Assembly: GCA_903813345.2 (NCBI GenBank)
Contig: CAIIXF020000004.1
Location: 10,360,196 to 10,424,195 of the forward strand
Source: Owenia fusiformis
Taxonomy: Eukaryota; Annelida; Polychaeta; Sabellida; Oweniidae
Direction of reading: 5' to 3'
Length of the DNA stretch: 64,000 bases
Below are positions 23,501-33,651 of the stretch, one piece after another. Numbering within the stretch: position 1 is the stretch's first letter; each line of letters opens with the position of its first letter. Below the pieces are notes generated by a model that was given only the letters and a program-made list of their open reading frames with translations, had not been told where the DNA came from and searched no databases. The translations under genes and the position numbers were made by a program.

Positions 23501-26500
23501 CCATCTTTCGGAGTAAAGTCCGTCTGCGCCAATTTCAATAACTTCTTACTTGATCAGAACTGGGTTCCAACAGAATTCCTTCAAACTCATGAATGAAATA
23601 GTCATTGCATGGAATACTTACTTTTGTCAAAATCAAAGTAGAACTCTAGTTAAAAAATATATTGTGCTAAATTATTGCCATTTCCTAGTAAAATGTCATT
23701 CTCCAGTACGACCCCAAAATTATTCGATGGCACCCGTGAAAATATACCCAAGAATTTATATTTGGTAGGTTATTTCAGTCTGTGGGGTGTTTTTAAAACT
23801 CAAAAAGTATTTTTTGATTCAATAATCAATACTGTATAACTTATGCAGTGATCTCCCCAGCATTAAAGGAAGTGGGCGCAGCACCAACCTGAGACTTTGA
23901 AAATAGGCTTGCACCCACCTGGAAATCCATTTGCACCCACTTGAAAATGACAAAAATCATAAAAAATGGGCACATTTTGACCAATTTTGGTCTAATTTGT
24001 GAAAATGAAAATTTTGCACCCACGTGTGAAAAAATCCTGTGGAGATCACTGTTATGTGTACTGTACTTACATGTACAACCATTATTGGTTGTAAAATATC
24101 GATAAGGTAAGTCCCTAGGGAGTTCACTTCAATATTTTAAGCATTTTTTCGATGTTAATTTCCTCTCAAGTTTGAAACTTTCAATGTTAAATTCCTCTCA
24201 GACTTATAAAAGTCCATTTTATTCCTCTCAACTTCATAGATGTCCATGTCAAATTCCTCTGGAGTTTGCTGCGACTAAATTTTCAGAAATACTGGTAAAT
24301 TGACTAAAAATTCACTTTTCGGCTGATTTGTCCCGACCCTCGGCAACTGATTTAGCCAATTTAGTACCATTTTTTGTAGAAGAACTGATTTTTGACCTCA
24401 AAAAGGTACTCTCATAGAGTCGTAGACAATTTTTCCATTTTTTCTCAGAATCGCCAATTTCAATGGTTGATGCCCAAAGCCAAAATTGGCCGTGCTGCAC
24501 ATACATTCCAAAATTATGTAGAATGAACCCTCCGGAATCAGTCCCATTCTATTAGAGCCTAGACCTACTGAGGGACTTTATTTTCGGTAGTGCACATTAG
24601 CAATGTTTGTATAAGACAGACATCCTGACCATGTTGTTGTTAGGGACTACTGACCTACTCAGTACTGGGTAAGGTCTAGAGTAACCTAGACCAAAGGATC
24701 AAATGAGGTTATGTCTTCGAGTCTGAGTACTTCCTTGCCCTTGTTGGTTTGTACTTGGGCATGATTCTGTTTTTCTGACGGTGTGGAACTGCAATAAATA
24801 ATAAACTTTCAGGCTATTTTAATTCTAAGGGAATGTCAAACACCTAAATAACTCACAGTTTTAAGAGAAACCCGTGTTTAGTCATCACAAACATGGACAG
24901 TATCAAGTATGAAGCTGAAAATGCAAGGAGGATTTGCTCCCAGGATCGAAACTCGATATTTTCCAACAATGAAAACGTCGAAATGTCGTTATTTTCTGAA
25001 ATTAAAACCGACTATAAATTCAAAGTAAACAGTTCAAAAGATTCGAACCAATATCTCGATCGTTTCTTGTGAGTTTTGGAATTTTTCGTTTGGAAATAAG
25101 ACCAAAATTCACGATTTAAATGTTGAAGTGAACAAAATGGCGGCTGTTTGAATTCGAATTTTGTATTACGACATACCCATATATGGGACAGAATATCGGT
25201 GGTGCACTCTGGGAGCCAATCCTCCTTGCTGAAAATGTGAATATATATGGGCGATATTAGGTGAAATTACGAAGTATAATTCGATCTATTTCCTTTCGAG
25301 AACGACAGAGACATGAATATATACAATAAAATGTTTCTTTATAATCGATTCTTACTTATAGCAAGCTATGCACAATCAAGTATTTATATTAACGGTGATA
25401 TTCTAAATAATAACGAGAAATTCAGCAAAATCTCACTTTACTCTCAGGAAGTAGAACTGGCGCATGCGCACTCGCTAAGTGGGTCATCATGTATTCTGAA
25501 GTGATGAAATGGGGGCTGTTTGATTTCAAATTTTGTAATCACGACATGACTCACTGACTGTAACATGTCTCTGACATGGCACCCTGGGAACCAATCCTCC
25601 TTGTCTTAGGCCGTTGTTAAACATCCAAAATAGTGATCGAAAACGGTAATGAACGAAAGAAGCTGCACGAATCAACTACAAATAACACCTCAACTTGTGG
25701 AAGTCTTATTTGTTTAGAGCAAGATCTATGCTAATCATGAATGGTAGATATCAATTATGCATGCCATGTTTTAAATGGATCAACGTACGACGAGTTTAAT
25801 GCCTTAACCATTCAATAATCCGTCTCAGTTCTATATTTTCATCTGTTATAGTTTTAGCCGTGCTGCTTGCCCAGGAGACGTCATGTGCCCATTACAGATC
25901 AAGCATCTGTATGAGGTATTGTAGGAAACTGAATTATTTCTGTAAAACGAGCCGAATCCCACACAGGTCCATGCATGCCATGTGCCTTCCTGCGACTAGG
26001 CGATGCTAGTAAGTGTCCTACATTTACAGGGTGTCAAATTCAATTGCACCTCTTATTAAAAAGCACTGTGTCACATTTCATTTTAAAGGCAATTTGATTC
26101 TGGAGTTTCTAAATTATCAGCTTATCAATCCATTTTACTTATATACAAGCGAATGTTGGAATGTTAGTTAGAATGGTTTAAAAAGAGATTCAAACTTAAG
26201 AACATCAGCTACATGGAGGAGCAAACCCCAAGTAATAAAACATGTTTTGATAAATAGAGCCATCTTGAAACTGGCATCTTGAACAGAGCTAGGTATCAGA
26301 ATATTAATGGTCGACCAAATCCCTTCACTGGCATTTAAGTTATAAAAGATTATTTTTTTATAAAAGAATGGTTTCCATTTTAAAATACAACTACCATCTT
26401 GAGAATTTCTAAAAGCAGAATTTCTATTGTCCCTAGGCATCAGCATATACAATTTAAACCAAATCCGTCAACTGTTATTTGGGTCATCTAAGACCACATA

Positions 26501-28023
26501 TTAAACGACAAATGGCAGCTTTTTAAATAAAAATAGCGACCATCTTAAAATTTCTAAACTTGAGCTCATTTATTTATCTCAATGCTTCAATGCGGTGATT
26601 TTGAAATTCAGATGCCCCCAAGAAAGATTGGCTCCCAGAGTGCAACATTGACATTCTGTCCCATATATTGGCATGTCATGATACAAAATTCCAAGGAGGA
26701 TTGGCTCCAATGATCGAAACTCGATATTGAAAACGTCGAAATGACGTTATTTTCTAAAATAATAACGAACTATTAAATCAGAATAATCAGTCCAAAAGAT
26801 TCCAACAAATATCTCGATCATTTCTTGGGAGTTTAGAATTTTTCGTCAGGAAAAAAGACCACAATTCACGAGTCAAATGTCGAAGTGAACAAAATTGCGG
26901 CAGATTGAATTCAAATGTTGTATCATGACAAGACCATATATGGGACAGAATGGCGATGTTGAACTCGGGGAGCCAATCTATTTTGAAATTCAGTGGCTAT
27001 TTTGAAAATACCTACCGGCTTATTTGTCAGCACTAGGAATCAGCATTTAAGAAAAATATATTGATCACGAATATAGGTGATTGGCGAATTAATAGTATCA
27101 GTATTTTGGTGATTGGTCAGATTCACAATTTACAATAACGTAAATGCGAGCGAGGAGTTTCACTAAAAGGTGGCAAATCCGGCTCAGATAGCATGGCCGG
27201 TATAGTAGAAAGGTCCCTTTAACCGTTACTAATAGCTCTTTTAGTTGTTCAATTTTGATAGAACCCTTATGTCTCTAACAGTTATGCAAATTAAAACATT
27301 TCCAGTGAAAGAAATTATTATCTGTCCAATACAAGAAAATATATTTCACTTTTTGTGATTTTGTAACGTGGGGTCTCTGGGGAATCAATCCGAAATAGAA
27401 GTCACATTTTCAAAATTTTCAAAGTTGATTAACAATTTTCGAAACAATATTTCTTGATGTACGGTACCTGTCAAACGGTTAACCTGAAAACGTAAAGACA
27501 ACATGTAGATTTCAAAGATGACATCACATTGAATTTCGAATATTTAATGACGTTAATGGAGATTATTTATACTCGCATCTAGCCTATTCCATTGGAATCT
27601 AAAAAATGAAAAATCAGAAGACCACAATACGACAGTATATGAATAAAAGAAAGAAATGTACAAGGCCTTACTTTGACTGTAATATTTCATCCGTTACACC
27701 ACTATATTAAATAGCATGATAACTACGGGTGTTTTCAAAGTTTTTTTATGTAATAAAATCCTCACCCGTTTCAGCTGATGTGATAAAGTATATATTCCGA
27801 CGTGATTACACCATTCAAGCTTCGCTTTTGTTAATGCTATTGCATTATCCTTCCTCTTATGTTTTGTAATGTAATGAAACGTATGATTACTGATAAAGGA
27901 ACACAATTGTGTTTGAAATCATTTATATTTATATTTTATTTAACTACTCCTTTTGTCTTTTTCAGTTTGAAATGCAGATATATCGACCATTTACGAGCAC
28001 GACTTGGTTATAACAAAACATAG
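17502..28023 (+). CDS. Gene A: secreted cationic cysteine-rich peptide, three exons
   Basis: Exons 17502-17532, 25852-26008 and 27966-28021(+TAG to 28023) join in frame to 81 codons, with GT-AG introns of about 8.3 and 2.0 kb. Residues 5-17 (IAVLCLVLAVLLA) form a signal-peptide core, and cleavage near A17 would leave QETSCA at the mature N-terminus. The mature peptide has cysteines at 22, 30, 34, 41, 55, 62 and 66. Six of these (all but C41) are shared with gene B in a C-x7-C-x3-C-x20-C-x6-C-x3-C pattern. About fourteen K/R against two acidic residues make it strongly basic. Two C-x3-C pairs suggest a disulfide-linked helical hairpin, but no named family is recognised. Antimicrobial, venom-like or signalling roles are all possible. 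Confidence 0.85.
17904..20258 (+). repeat. Tandem duplication of about 1.18 kb inside gene A intron 1
   Basis: ATAATCACAATATTTGAATAT starts units at 17904 and 19081 (step 1177). The units also share the ACTCTCACACAGTGAATGATAAC block, the TTCATTTATTCGAAGAAGTAGGAC block and the AAAAGCCAGTGCTCATACTGATTG block. Both end in ATAAAGAGTGAAC. The middles differ: unit 1 has a GGGTTGAGTT minisatellite, while unit 2 has an unrelated stretch of about 270 bp (19390-19660). Confidence 0.9.
18327..18460 (+). repeat. GGGTTGAGTTGACTT / TTTTACTGGGGTTGA minisatellite
   Basis: Alternating GAGTTTTACTGGGGTTGA and GTTGACTTGGGGTTGA units, about eight in all. The array is absent from the sister 1.18-kb unit, so it arose after or during the duplication. 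Confidence 0.85.
20259..21735. other. Intron 1 of gene A, no feature assigned
   Basis: Short ORFs only. A 10-bp inverted pair, TGAGAGTAAA and TTTACTCTCA, encloses 12 bp at about 20629-20660. A run of CAAGCA words occurs at 21194-21230. Nothing here is recognised as coding. Confidence 0.4.
21739..21846 (+). repeat. Tandem 47-bp pair followed by an (AAAT)n tail
   Basis: CCGCACTGGGACCTAAGGAC followed by CCATGTGCCA occurs twice back to back. It is followed by AAAATAAATAAATAAAAAAATAAA. This is the look of a non-LTR retrotransposon or SINE 3' end, but no coding part is attached. Confidence 0.6.
21905..22000 (-). repeat. SINE-like repeat with tRNA-type B box, copy 1
   Basis: On the minus strand it reads GGATTGGGTTCAATTCCCAAA, close to the pol III B box GGTTCRANYCC. 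The same unit, better preserved, is at 22683. A 7-nt loop closed by a GGAA/TTCC stem lies upstream, where an anticodon arm would be. tRNA origin is inferred. Confidence 0.5.
22683..23010 (-). repeat. SINE-like repeat, copy 2, interrupted by a MITE
   Basis: The minus strand carries GGGTTCGATTCTC, an exact B box, and the same flanks as copy 1 (ATTCCTTGGA, CACCATGGAAC). Copy 1 shows the uninterrupted sequence across 22755/22974, so it acts as an empty site for the inserted element. Confidence 0.55.
22756..22973. mobile_element. CACTG-ended MITE, 218 bp
   Basis: Ends CACTGGCGGATCCAG and CTGGATCCGCAAGTG are inverted repeats. The interior has no ORF and is rich in G- and C-runs. Comparison with the related repeat at 21905-22000 shows that this segment is extra. 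AAG occurs on both sides and could be a 3-bp target duplication, as in CACTA/EnSpm-type elements. That assignment is tentative. Confidence 0.75.
23011..23845. other. Intron 1 of gene A, unassigned
   Basis: AT-rich; no ORF, RNA or repeat terminus seen. Confidence 0.4.
23846..24051. mobile_element. CAGTG-ended MITE, 206 bp
   Basis: Ends CAGTGATCTCCCCAG and CTGTGGAGATCACTG are inverted repeats, flanked on both sides by TTATG. The inside repeats GCACCCAC three times. CAGTG ends suggest hAT relationship, but hAT duplications are normally 8 bp and only 5 bp match here. Confidence 0.75.
24052..24923. other. Intron 1 of gene A, degenerate AATTCCTCTC repeat
   Basis: Between about 24150 and 24265 the phrase TTCCTCTCA/TTCCTCTGG recurs four times with 40-50 bp spacing, each near a GTCCAT or GTTAAATT word. 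No gene is visible. Confidence 0.4.
24924..25228 (+). mobile_element. MULE-type MITE, full copy 1 (305 bp)
   Basis: Inverted ends CAAGGAGGATTTGCTCCCA and GGGAGCCAATCCTCCTTG are bounded by a perfect 9-bp duplication, CTGAAAATG (24915-24923 and 25229-25237). No ORF. It is nearly identical, in the opposite orientation and at the same 305-bp length, to 58710-59014. Nine-base duplications point to Mutator-like elements as the mobilising family. Confidence 0.9.
25500..25613 (+). mobile_element. MULE-type MITE, partial diverged copy
   Basis: Shares GGCTGTTTGA, AATTTTGTAAT.ACGACAT and CCCTGGGAACCAATCCTCCTTG with the right half of the full copies. The left end is not found. Confidence 0.6.
25852..26008 (+). 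CDS. Gene A exon 2 (end of signal, mature core)
   Basis: Preceded by a TATAG acceptor and followed by a GTAAGTG donor at 26009. The 157 nt carry cysteines 22-62. If the second intron is retained, the next codon reads TAG, giving a 62-residue peptide ending RRC. Confidence 0.85.
26619..26980 (+). mobile_element. MULE-type MITE, nested double copy
   Basis: A first copy begins CAAGAAAGATTGGCTCCCA at 26619 in the orientation of 58710. It is broken near 26691 by a second copy, CAAGGAGGATTGGCTCC, running in the opposite orientation and ending in GGGAGCCAATC at about 26978. TGAAATTCAG occurs near 26601 and 26984 around the whole block. Confidence 0.7.
27143..27582. mobile_element. AGATGCGAGTAG-ended MITE, copy 1
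   Basis: Ends ATGCGAG near 27144 and ACTCGCATCTAG at 27571. It shares AGTTATGCAAATTAAAA, TATCTGTCCAATACAAG and GATTTTGTAA with the copies at 39974 and 60032. No ORF. Confidence 0.75.
27966..28023 (+). CDS. Gene A exon 3 (last C-x3-C and basic tail)
   Basis: TTTTTCAG acceptor. It encodes LKCRYIDHLRARLGYNKT then TAG. The KCRYID block is identical to gene B, which fixes the exon boundary and phase. Confidence 0.8.
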
Positions 28024-28090
28024 AGATTAGAAGTGAAATTTCGATGTAAAAGCCATCTAAACTGCAATAGAAAGCTGTTTCGAAAGATGA

Positions 28091-28096
28091 AATAAA
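28091..28096 (+). terminator. Polyadenylation signal of gene A
   Basis: AATAAA 68 bp after the stop codon. The surroundings (TTCGAAAGATGAAATA, CCATTGTTTTGT) are conserved downstream of gene B, which supports this as the 3' UTR. Confidence 0.6.
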
Positions 28097-29165
28097 ATTC
28101 AATACCATTGTTTTGTAATCTTTATCAACAAACGTTAATCAAAGACCTGTAAAGCGAGTTTTATAATGATCATTCCACATCGACCGCCTTGAATGCAAGT
28201 GCCCATGTCATATACCATTTGAAAGGGAACGAAGTGAATCGTTGAATGAGCTCAAAATGCTACATACAAGGGGTGATTCATATAATCTGATAAAATGCTT
28301 TCATATTGTGATTTTTAACCGTCTCCTCTTATTTTTACAGACAATATAGATTGCAAAAATATTGTTCAGTTCAATTCAATTCAATTTACTCAATTCAAAA
28401 TTCCATCTTAAAATAGTTCATATAAACTTATTTTATCTCTAGCATACAGTTCAAAGCTTATGAAACATCCTGTTAACTATGATAGAGCATTGACCATTAC
28501 GGAACACCACTTTCATAATAACAGGAGGACTAGTCACTAGTCATATAATCAGGTAAAACTAATGCTTACTTTAAAAGTCATCGAAAATCTTTGTGACCCC
28601 CCCCCACCCTTTAGAAAATTCATGTCCATTTAGTTTTTGTAACCCTATTTTTCCCAATTATAAGAACATCTGGTTTTCTCATGAATTTTAAATAGAAATC
28701 CAGGTATTCCAAAAAGGAACCGTGATTGTTTCACCAACCATGATTTTAAGAACAGAATATCAAGATTTTCTACTCGACAGGTATTTAGACCTTCACGCTA
28801 ACAAGTACATCATACAATCTAATATTTTGTTAGTTTTGGGTGAATATTATACTCAAAGAGTTTGGAAACCTATGAAGCTTATTACACTGTTGTTCATACA
28901 TATAGAATATTTTATAGATATAGATTGTTTGATGGAATTTCTACAAAATGATAACATTTAGTTGAAAATTTGTTATGTGTACTTATTTCCTCATCAGTTT
29001 CGCATATGAAACTGATTGGTATGAAAAGTTAAAACATTTATGGTTGATTAAACTTGCATCTACTCAGGTGATACATGAACTAATAACATTGGTAATTTGA
29101 AAGAGGCGTCAAAATCTTAGTTGTAATCATTGTGAATATTTTATAAAAATCTAATTTCGAGTTTT
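28097..29165. other. 3' flank of gene A, homologous in patches to the 3' flank of gene B
   Basis: ATATACCATTTGAAAGG near 28211, TCTAGCATACAG near 28437 and AAAGAGTTTGGAAACCTATGAAGCT near 28855 all have counterparts at 51071, 51364 and 52418. No coding potential is seen. A C-run lies at 28597-28605. Confidence 0.6.
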
Positions 29166-29169
29166 TAAA

Positions 29170-30055
29170 AGGCATTCCCCATAGAATCCGCGAAAAGAGC
29201 ATGGCAGGTCATAGGGATGGCGCTCTTTGACATGAAACAAACTGCCATTGCCAGGACCCTAAGGGTGTGTCAGGAACTGTCTCTTAAATTCTGCAGTTGT
29301 ACCAAAGGCACAGGAATGTGACTCCGGGTCATAGCAATAGTAGCCCAAAGGAGAAAAACGCAAGAAAAGACTACCACCTGCTGCATATATGTCATAAAAA
29401 TCGCTTGTAGTCAACCAGTAGTCTACGAGATGAATGGCTGTCTCACCTCAAAACCCGTGTTTCAGAGCTATAGACAATCATGTAAGTCCTTTAGAAAAAC
29501 CAATGCTGACTGATCATAACAGAAAAAGGTACCTTAAATGGGCAAGGAAGTACCACAACTTTGGACTTAATCTCTGGTGTCACATGATATCATGCGATGA
29601 AAGACGATTTGTCCTCCACAAGGTTGGGTTGATAATTGTGTCCGTTTCTGCCGTAGTCCAGAGAAAAAAGACAATAAGGACAGTTACTTATGTGGTAGTC
29701 CATGAAGGCGGCCCTATTTATGTTTGGAGCAGTATTACAGAGGTTGTTTTGAGCAGTACTGCATAAGTTGCACCCCCTTGGTATTTCAGTGTAATTTGAT
29801 CTTTTGGACCTACATCAAGTACAACACGCAAACAGAGTGTTTTGGGGCAACATTCAACTACAGAAAGATAATTTTGCTGCACACGCTAGTGGCATTGTGT
29901 TGGATTACATCAGGGCAGGCAATATGGACAAGCTACCTTGGGCACAAAAGTCATCCAATCAGGCTCCTGGAGAGCAAATATCGGACGACCTTGATCCGGA
30001 GATTCTCAACTTGGATCCCCACATAAAAAATTAGACACGTTACGCTCTATCCAGA
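29170..30055 (+). pseudogene. Tc1-like transposase pseudogene
   Basis: Reading through frameshifts on the plus strand gives an N-terminal helix-turn-helix resembling MALFDMKQTAIARTLRVCQ. It then gives LWCHMISCDERRFVLHKVG (the SDESRF block with the first catalytic D). After that come KDNFAAHASGIVLDYI (the QDNARPH block) and MDKLPWAQKSSNQAPGE (the LPWPAKSPDLNPIE block). At least three frame changes and several stops are needed. Cut-and-paste activity is inferred only for the family. Confidence 0.8.
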
Positions 30056-30082
30056 TTGAGGAATGGAGCATTATTTCACTAA

Positions 30083-30662
30083 CCCCCCCATCACACCAAA
30101 CTAGTTCTTACCCGTTCTTTCCAGTCCTACGAAAATGTCGTAAAACGGGCTCGATCTGGCTGCGGTCGGGATATATGTCTAAAATAATTAGCTTCTTCGT
30201 TCATAGACAGTCTTCAATACGTCCATCACGTTCGCAGTTCGTTCAGGTCGCACTACGTCGGTGTGCAACGTAGTATAAACCGTCCCTTAGTCTAGAAGGT
30301 CATCATGACCTGATTATAGAACGGTATGGTCGCCATCGAATTTTGAATCGATTCAAAATTCTAAATCACATACCCCGTCCGGGAAAGTCCATAAAGTTCG
30401 TAAACAGACCGTAGAACGTTGTAGCTACGTTCATTCAGTTCGCACACAGTTTAAAACCGATTCGGCAACGTTTTGATGATTACCAGAAAATGTTGAGCAT
30501 GCTCTAAGTGCTGGAGGACCTTCTCGTTATAGTAGTTTTATGAAGTTTGTAAACAGATCCCAAACGGTTCTTAGTGGGTTCTTAGTACGTCAAATCCGTT
30601 CGTGCACCGTTTAAGCCCGTTTTCGAGAACGTAGTGAGGACTAGTTTGGTGTGATAGTAGGG
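30083..30662. mobile_element. MITE of about 580 bp ending in CACACCAAACTAGT
   Basis: ATCACACCAAACTAGT near 30090 and ACTAGTTTGGTGTGAT near 30641 are exact inverted repeats, each bordered by C- or G-rich text. The interior is richer in CG than its surroundings and has many CGT/ACG words (GTTCGTTC, AACGTAGT). No ORF. Confidence 0.7.
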
Positions 30663-31554
30663 TAAGAAAGGTCGAATGTTTCATTCATAGCTGGCCCCGT
30701 AGAGTTGATGTCCTGATTGCAGCACAAGGAGGACATAACGCATATTAGTGCTATCATTGCATAGCGGACATTTCCATCTTCATGACCAGAAGTTGATCAT
30801 CTTTAATCTGTTTTACATGACGATTAGGATCGGGGTGTTTTGAAAATGCAAAAATTCTTAGCGTACCCCCGTTTCTACTTAAATCTAAATATTTTTTCTC
30901 TAAAAAATGCTGATTTGTAGATAAAATATGTGATTATGATTTGCCTAGAAATATGTCCGAACAGACTCCAAATAAATGTTCTCTTACTCCAAAACTTGAA
31001 TCCTGAGCTGCCAAATCCAATATTCCATATTTATGAACAACTGTGTATATATTTTTAATACTACAACTTTTGGAGCAAATCACAGGAATTTCTTACGTTT
31101 CGTAGACACAAAGCCGGTATACTTTAAAATGTTATGCTAGCCTAGCGATTCAATGTTTTCAAGTTTGTAGGTTATATACTATACTAGGCAAAAACCGTCA
31201 CTTGTGGTAGGCATTTCGTCCCATTATTTCCACATGTCACAATTGCATTTTAGCACATATTGAGAAATCAGAGGTTGAAGATTTGGAACTTAATACCTTT
31301 TTAGTCGTAATTTCTAAATACTTGTTTTTTCGTATGGGTTATCCTGTGTATATGTAGGACTTGTAGAGCAAAAATCACTGATGAACAATTAAGAAAACAT
31401 ATCTTTTTATGTTTTTTTTGTTTTTGAAATATCAAGATAACCCCGAAAATTGAATTTTTATTCACTTCCATTTTGTTATTGTATCATCGTTGAAGAGATA
31501 CTGTAAACTCTTTTTTTCAAAATCATCGACAAGTTCTCAACAGTTCAAATCTGC
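30663..31554. other. Unassigned; part aligns to the gene B 3' flank
   Basis: TATACTTTAAAATGTT near 31118 matches 52519 downstream of gene B, so the duplicated block continues past the transposon insertions. No gene seen. Confidence 0.4.
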
Positions 31555-31628
31555 CTATAGATTTGACCTTCAATGACATTCTCAAGGTCAAAAAAAAGAT
31601 TTGACCTTCAATGACATTCTAAAGGTCA
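31555..31628 (+). repeat. Tandem duplication of a 39-bp unit
   Basis: GATTTGACCTTCAATGACAT followed by TCTCAAGGTCAA or TCTAAAGGTCAA occurs twice, at about 31560 and 31599. Confidence 0.85.
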
Positions 31629-31737
31629 AGAAGGTCTTCTTTCAACTTGCTTCAAATTGACCAATTTATTTTTCCAAAATCGTCTACAAGTTATAAGAAA
31701 TTCAAATCTGATTGGTCAATTTGAAGCAGTTCACTCA

Positions 31738-31906
31738 TACAGTTCCCTTTGCTTTGGGCATTTTATTAGCAAATGTCGTTTTCCCGCCTACTGATTGTGA
31801 CTTACAGTATATTTCTTCTGCACAATAAAGTTAAGCTGGATTTCTGAATATGAACATTGGTATGATCAGCCAGTGAACTGTGATAATATAAAAAAAATAT
31901 TCATCG
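31738..31906 (+). repeat. Interspersed repeat, copy 1 (second copy at 61384)
   Basis: About 170 bp starting CATACAGTTCCCTTTGCTTT and ending AATATTCATCGACAAAAAT. It is almost identical to 61384-61543 except for a 15-20 bp indel at TTCTGCACA. No coding content. The sharp edges suggest a short mobile element or a recent duplication. Confidence 0.8.
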
Positions 31907-31987
31907 ACAAAAATGAAAACGATTTTCAAAATGGCTGACATCATTTTGTTTTATGCTGAAAATTGCAGAAAAGTTCCATTTTTGCAC

Positions 31988-32088
31988 AACGCCTGGTCCT
32001 TACCTAGATTTTTACATATCTCAAGAAGTACCTTAGAAGTACGCTATTCCCTTACTACATATAACTTTCAAGGTAAGAACCAGGCGTT
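31988..32088. repeat. Inverted repeat AACGCCTGGTCCTTACCT
   Basis: AACGCCTGGTCCTTACCT (31988-32005) pairs with AGGTAAGAACCAGGCGTT (32071-32088) with one mismatch around a 65-bp loop. Possibly a short MITE. Confidence 0.7.
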
Positions 32089-32099
32089 ATATGAATAAA

Positions 32100-33260
32100 G
32101 CAAGAGTTTATCATGAACTTCCTCTCTCTAAAAATAAGTAGGTAAACACAATTGCATAACTAATCCCTTCTCAATGACTATTGAAACATGACTATTTATA
32201 TGTACAAAATATAAATCCAATGAGTGTATAGAGTGACACAACCAATCAATGGGACATATGCCAAGTTGGGTTTATACATTCTGGAGACATTTAAAGAGAG
32301 ACTAATAAAGAAATCACATTTTCACAGGAAGTGATACATACCTCCAAAATTGACCAAAATATACATTTATTAGTAATCTTGAAGGCTTTTTATTACTTCT
32401 TGAAAATATACATATTTAATATTTATCTACAATTTGATCCTACATATCAAGGATAGTAACGACATTGCAGTTTTCAAAAAATGTTAAGTGACCCCAGGAG
32501 TGTCTTTAGCCATTTGTTCCTCTTCATTTCTTCAAACATGTAACATGGCCTTGGCCAGAGGGTTCGAACCGCCCCCTCTATCCTACCATGGGCAAAAGCA
32601 TATTTGGAACTCGTTCAGTTCAAGTAGTTTCGGGCAAAAAAGTAGGAAATGAACTCAATATTTTGCAAAATGTTGGTGTTTTTATGTTCGAATCATAATA
32701 TTGATCTCAGATCTGGAATTAAATCGAAGAAACATACCTTAAAGTGTGCGCCAAAATTTAAAACTGCGCAGGCGCAGCGCTCTCGCTAACCTATATAAAG
32801 AGATTACATGGTACAGGCTTCAGAGGTAAGCCAGGAAGGTGTACAACTATCATCCCGTGTTGATTTCACGTATAATCGTAACCAGGCAAGTTTCATCATT
32901 GGAATTGAAAATGACTATTAGATATACTTTGTAGATGTTTATATATGAAGGTATTAAGTGTATGCATCAATCAAATGGCTCATTTTGAACATGTAAAAAG
33001 TATTTGTGTTTTGTTTCCCAGGGAATTGTATTCCCATGTAGTACACACATAAATAGTGTACATTATGTTGTATTTGAATAACCTGGCTTATATAATATTG
33101 AAGGGCATGCTGATTGTACACACGAGTACATGCATGAAGGCCTAATATTGATATTGCTTGCATACCTAAGTAAAAATAAACTCTTCTAATCCCCTAATGT
33201 AAACACGGCGGTATACGTAGCCCGATTTATCGGGGGCTTTAAGGCTAGGCACAAAACCCT
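32100..33260. other. Unassigned intergenic stretch
   Basis: No gene. A GC-rich patch AAACTGCGCAGGCGCAGCGC at 32761 is followed by CTATATAAAG at 32791, which is promoter-like but has no recognisable exon behind it. Confidence 0.35.
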
Positions 33261-33282
33261 TAAAGATTCTCGCAATCTTTAT

Positions 33283-33321
33283 CCAATCAGCGTTTGCGAG
33301 TGTGTCGGCTCACGTATAAAA
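33283..33321 (+). promoter_or_regulatory. CCAAT and TATA pair, candidate promoter
   Basis: CCAAT at 33283-33287 and TATAAAA at 33315-33321, about 30 bp apart. The arrangement is promoter-like, but no transcript structure is proven. Confidence 0.35.
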
Positions 33322-33447
33322 GGCGAATCCAACTCAAATCCATGTAGGGGTGTATGAGGTACTCGAATAGGAGAGCTCGTGAAATCTGAATTTATATGCA
33401 CATGGTCAATGTTTACACATGTTTGGAGTTATTGAAGAAAATGTGAT

Positions 33448-33651
33448 ATGGGTGTGGTTCCGAATTTGAAGTCATTGCTGGAAAATATGATTTTAATACG
33501 TGAAATTATATCTATAAATACAGCACTAAAAATAACAGCACACATGAAGTACATGTATGATTGTGTCCAGAAATGTTTGAAACCCTTACAGAAAATTCTG
33601 TCTGCATTTTGTCACCATTGCTCTTTCTTCCCGCATTCTAGTGCTGTTTGA
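33448..33651 (+). CDS. Doubtful small ORF, 67 codons
   Basis: Lies 127 bp after the TATA word and ends just before CAATAAATG (33660-33668), so it has the frame of a tiny single-exon gene. The peptide has a C-terminal half with MYDCVQKCLKPLQK and FCHHC but no signal peptide or known domain. It may well be chance. Confidence 0.2.
   Translation: MGVVPNLKSLLENMILIREIISINTALKITAHMKYMYDCVQKCLKPLQKILSAFCHHCSFFPHSSAV

Larger units (their letters stand above)
26009..27965 (+). other. Gene A intron 2
   Basis: Its 5' part is alignable to gene B intron 2. Shared words include GTAAGTGTC, CAGGGTGTCAAA, CTTAAAGGCAATT.GATCCTGG-type, GATTCAAACT, CATGGAGGAGCA and ATGTTTTGATAAATA. This shows that the intron predates the duplication. 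The rest is filled by MITE copies. Confidence 0.7.

Noticed and set aside
24924-25237. Possible palindromic regulatory element near 25.2 kb
   Set aside because: It is the end of the 305-bp MITE, shown by the 9-bp duplication and the second copy at 58710.
32785-32830. Gene start suspected from CTATATAAAG and ATGGTACAGGCTTCAGAG before GTAAGCC
   Set aside because: The ATG is only about 15 bp after the TATA word and the encoded peptide has no signal or match to the peptide family.
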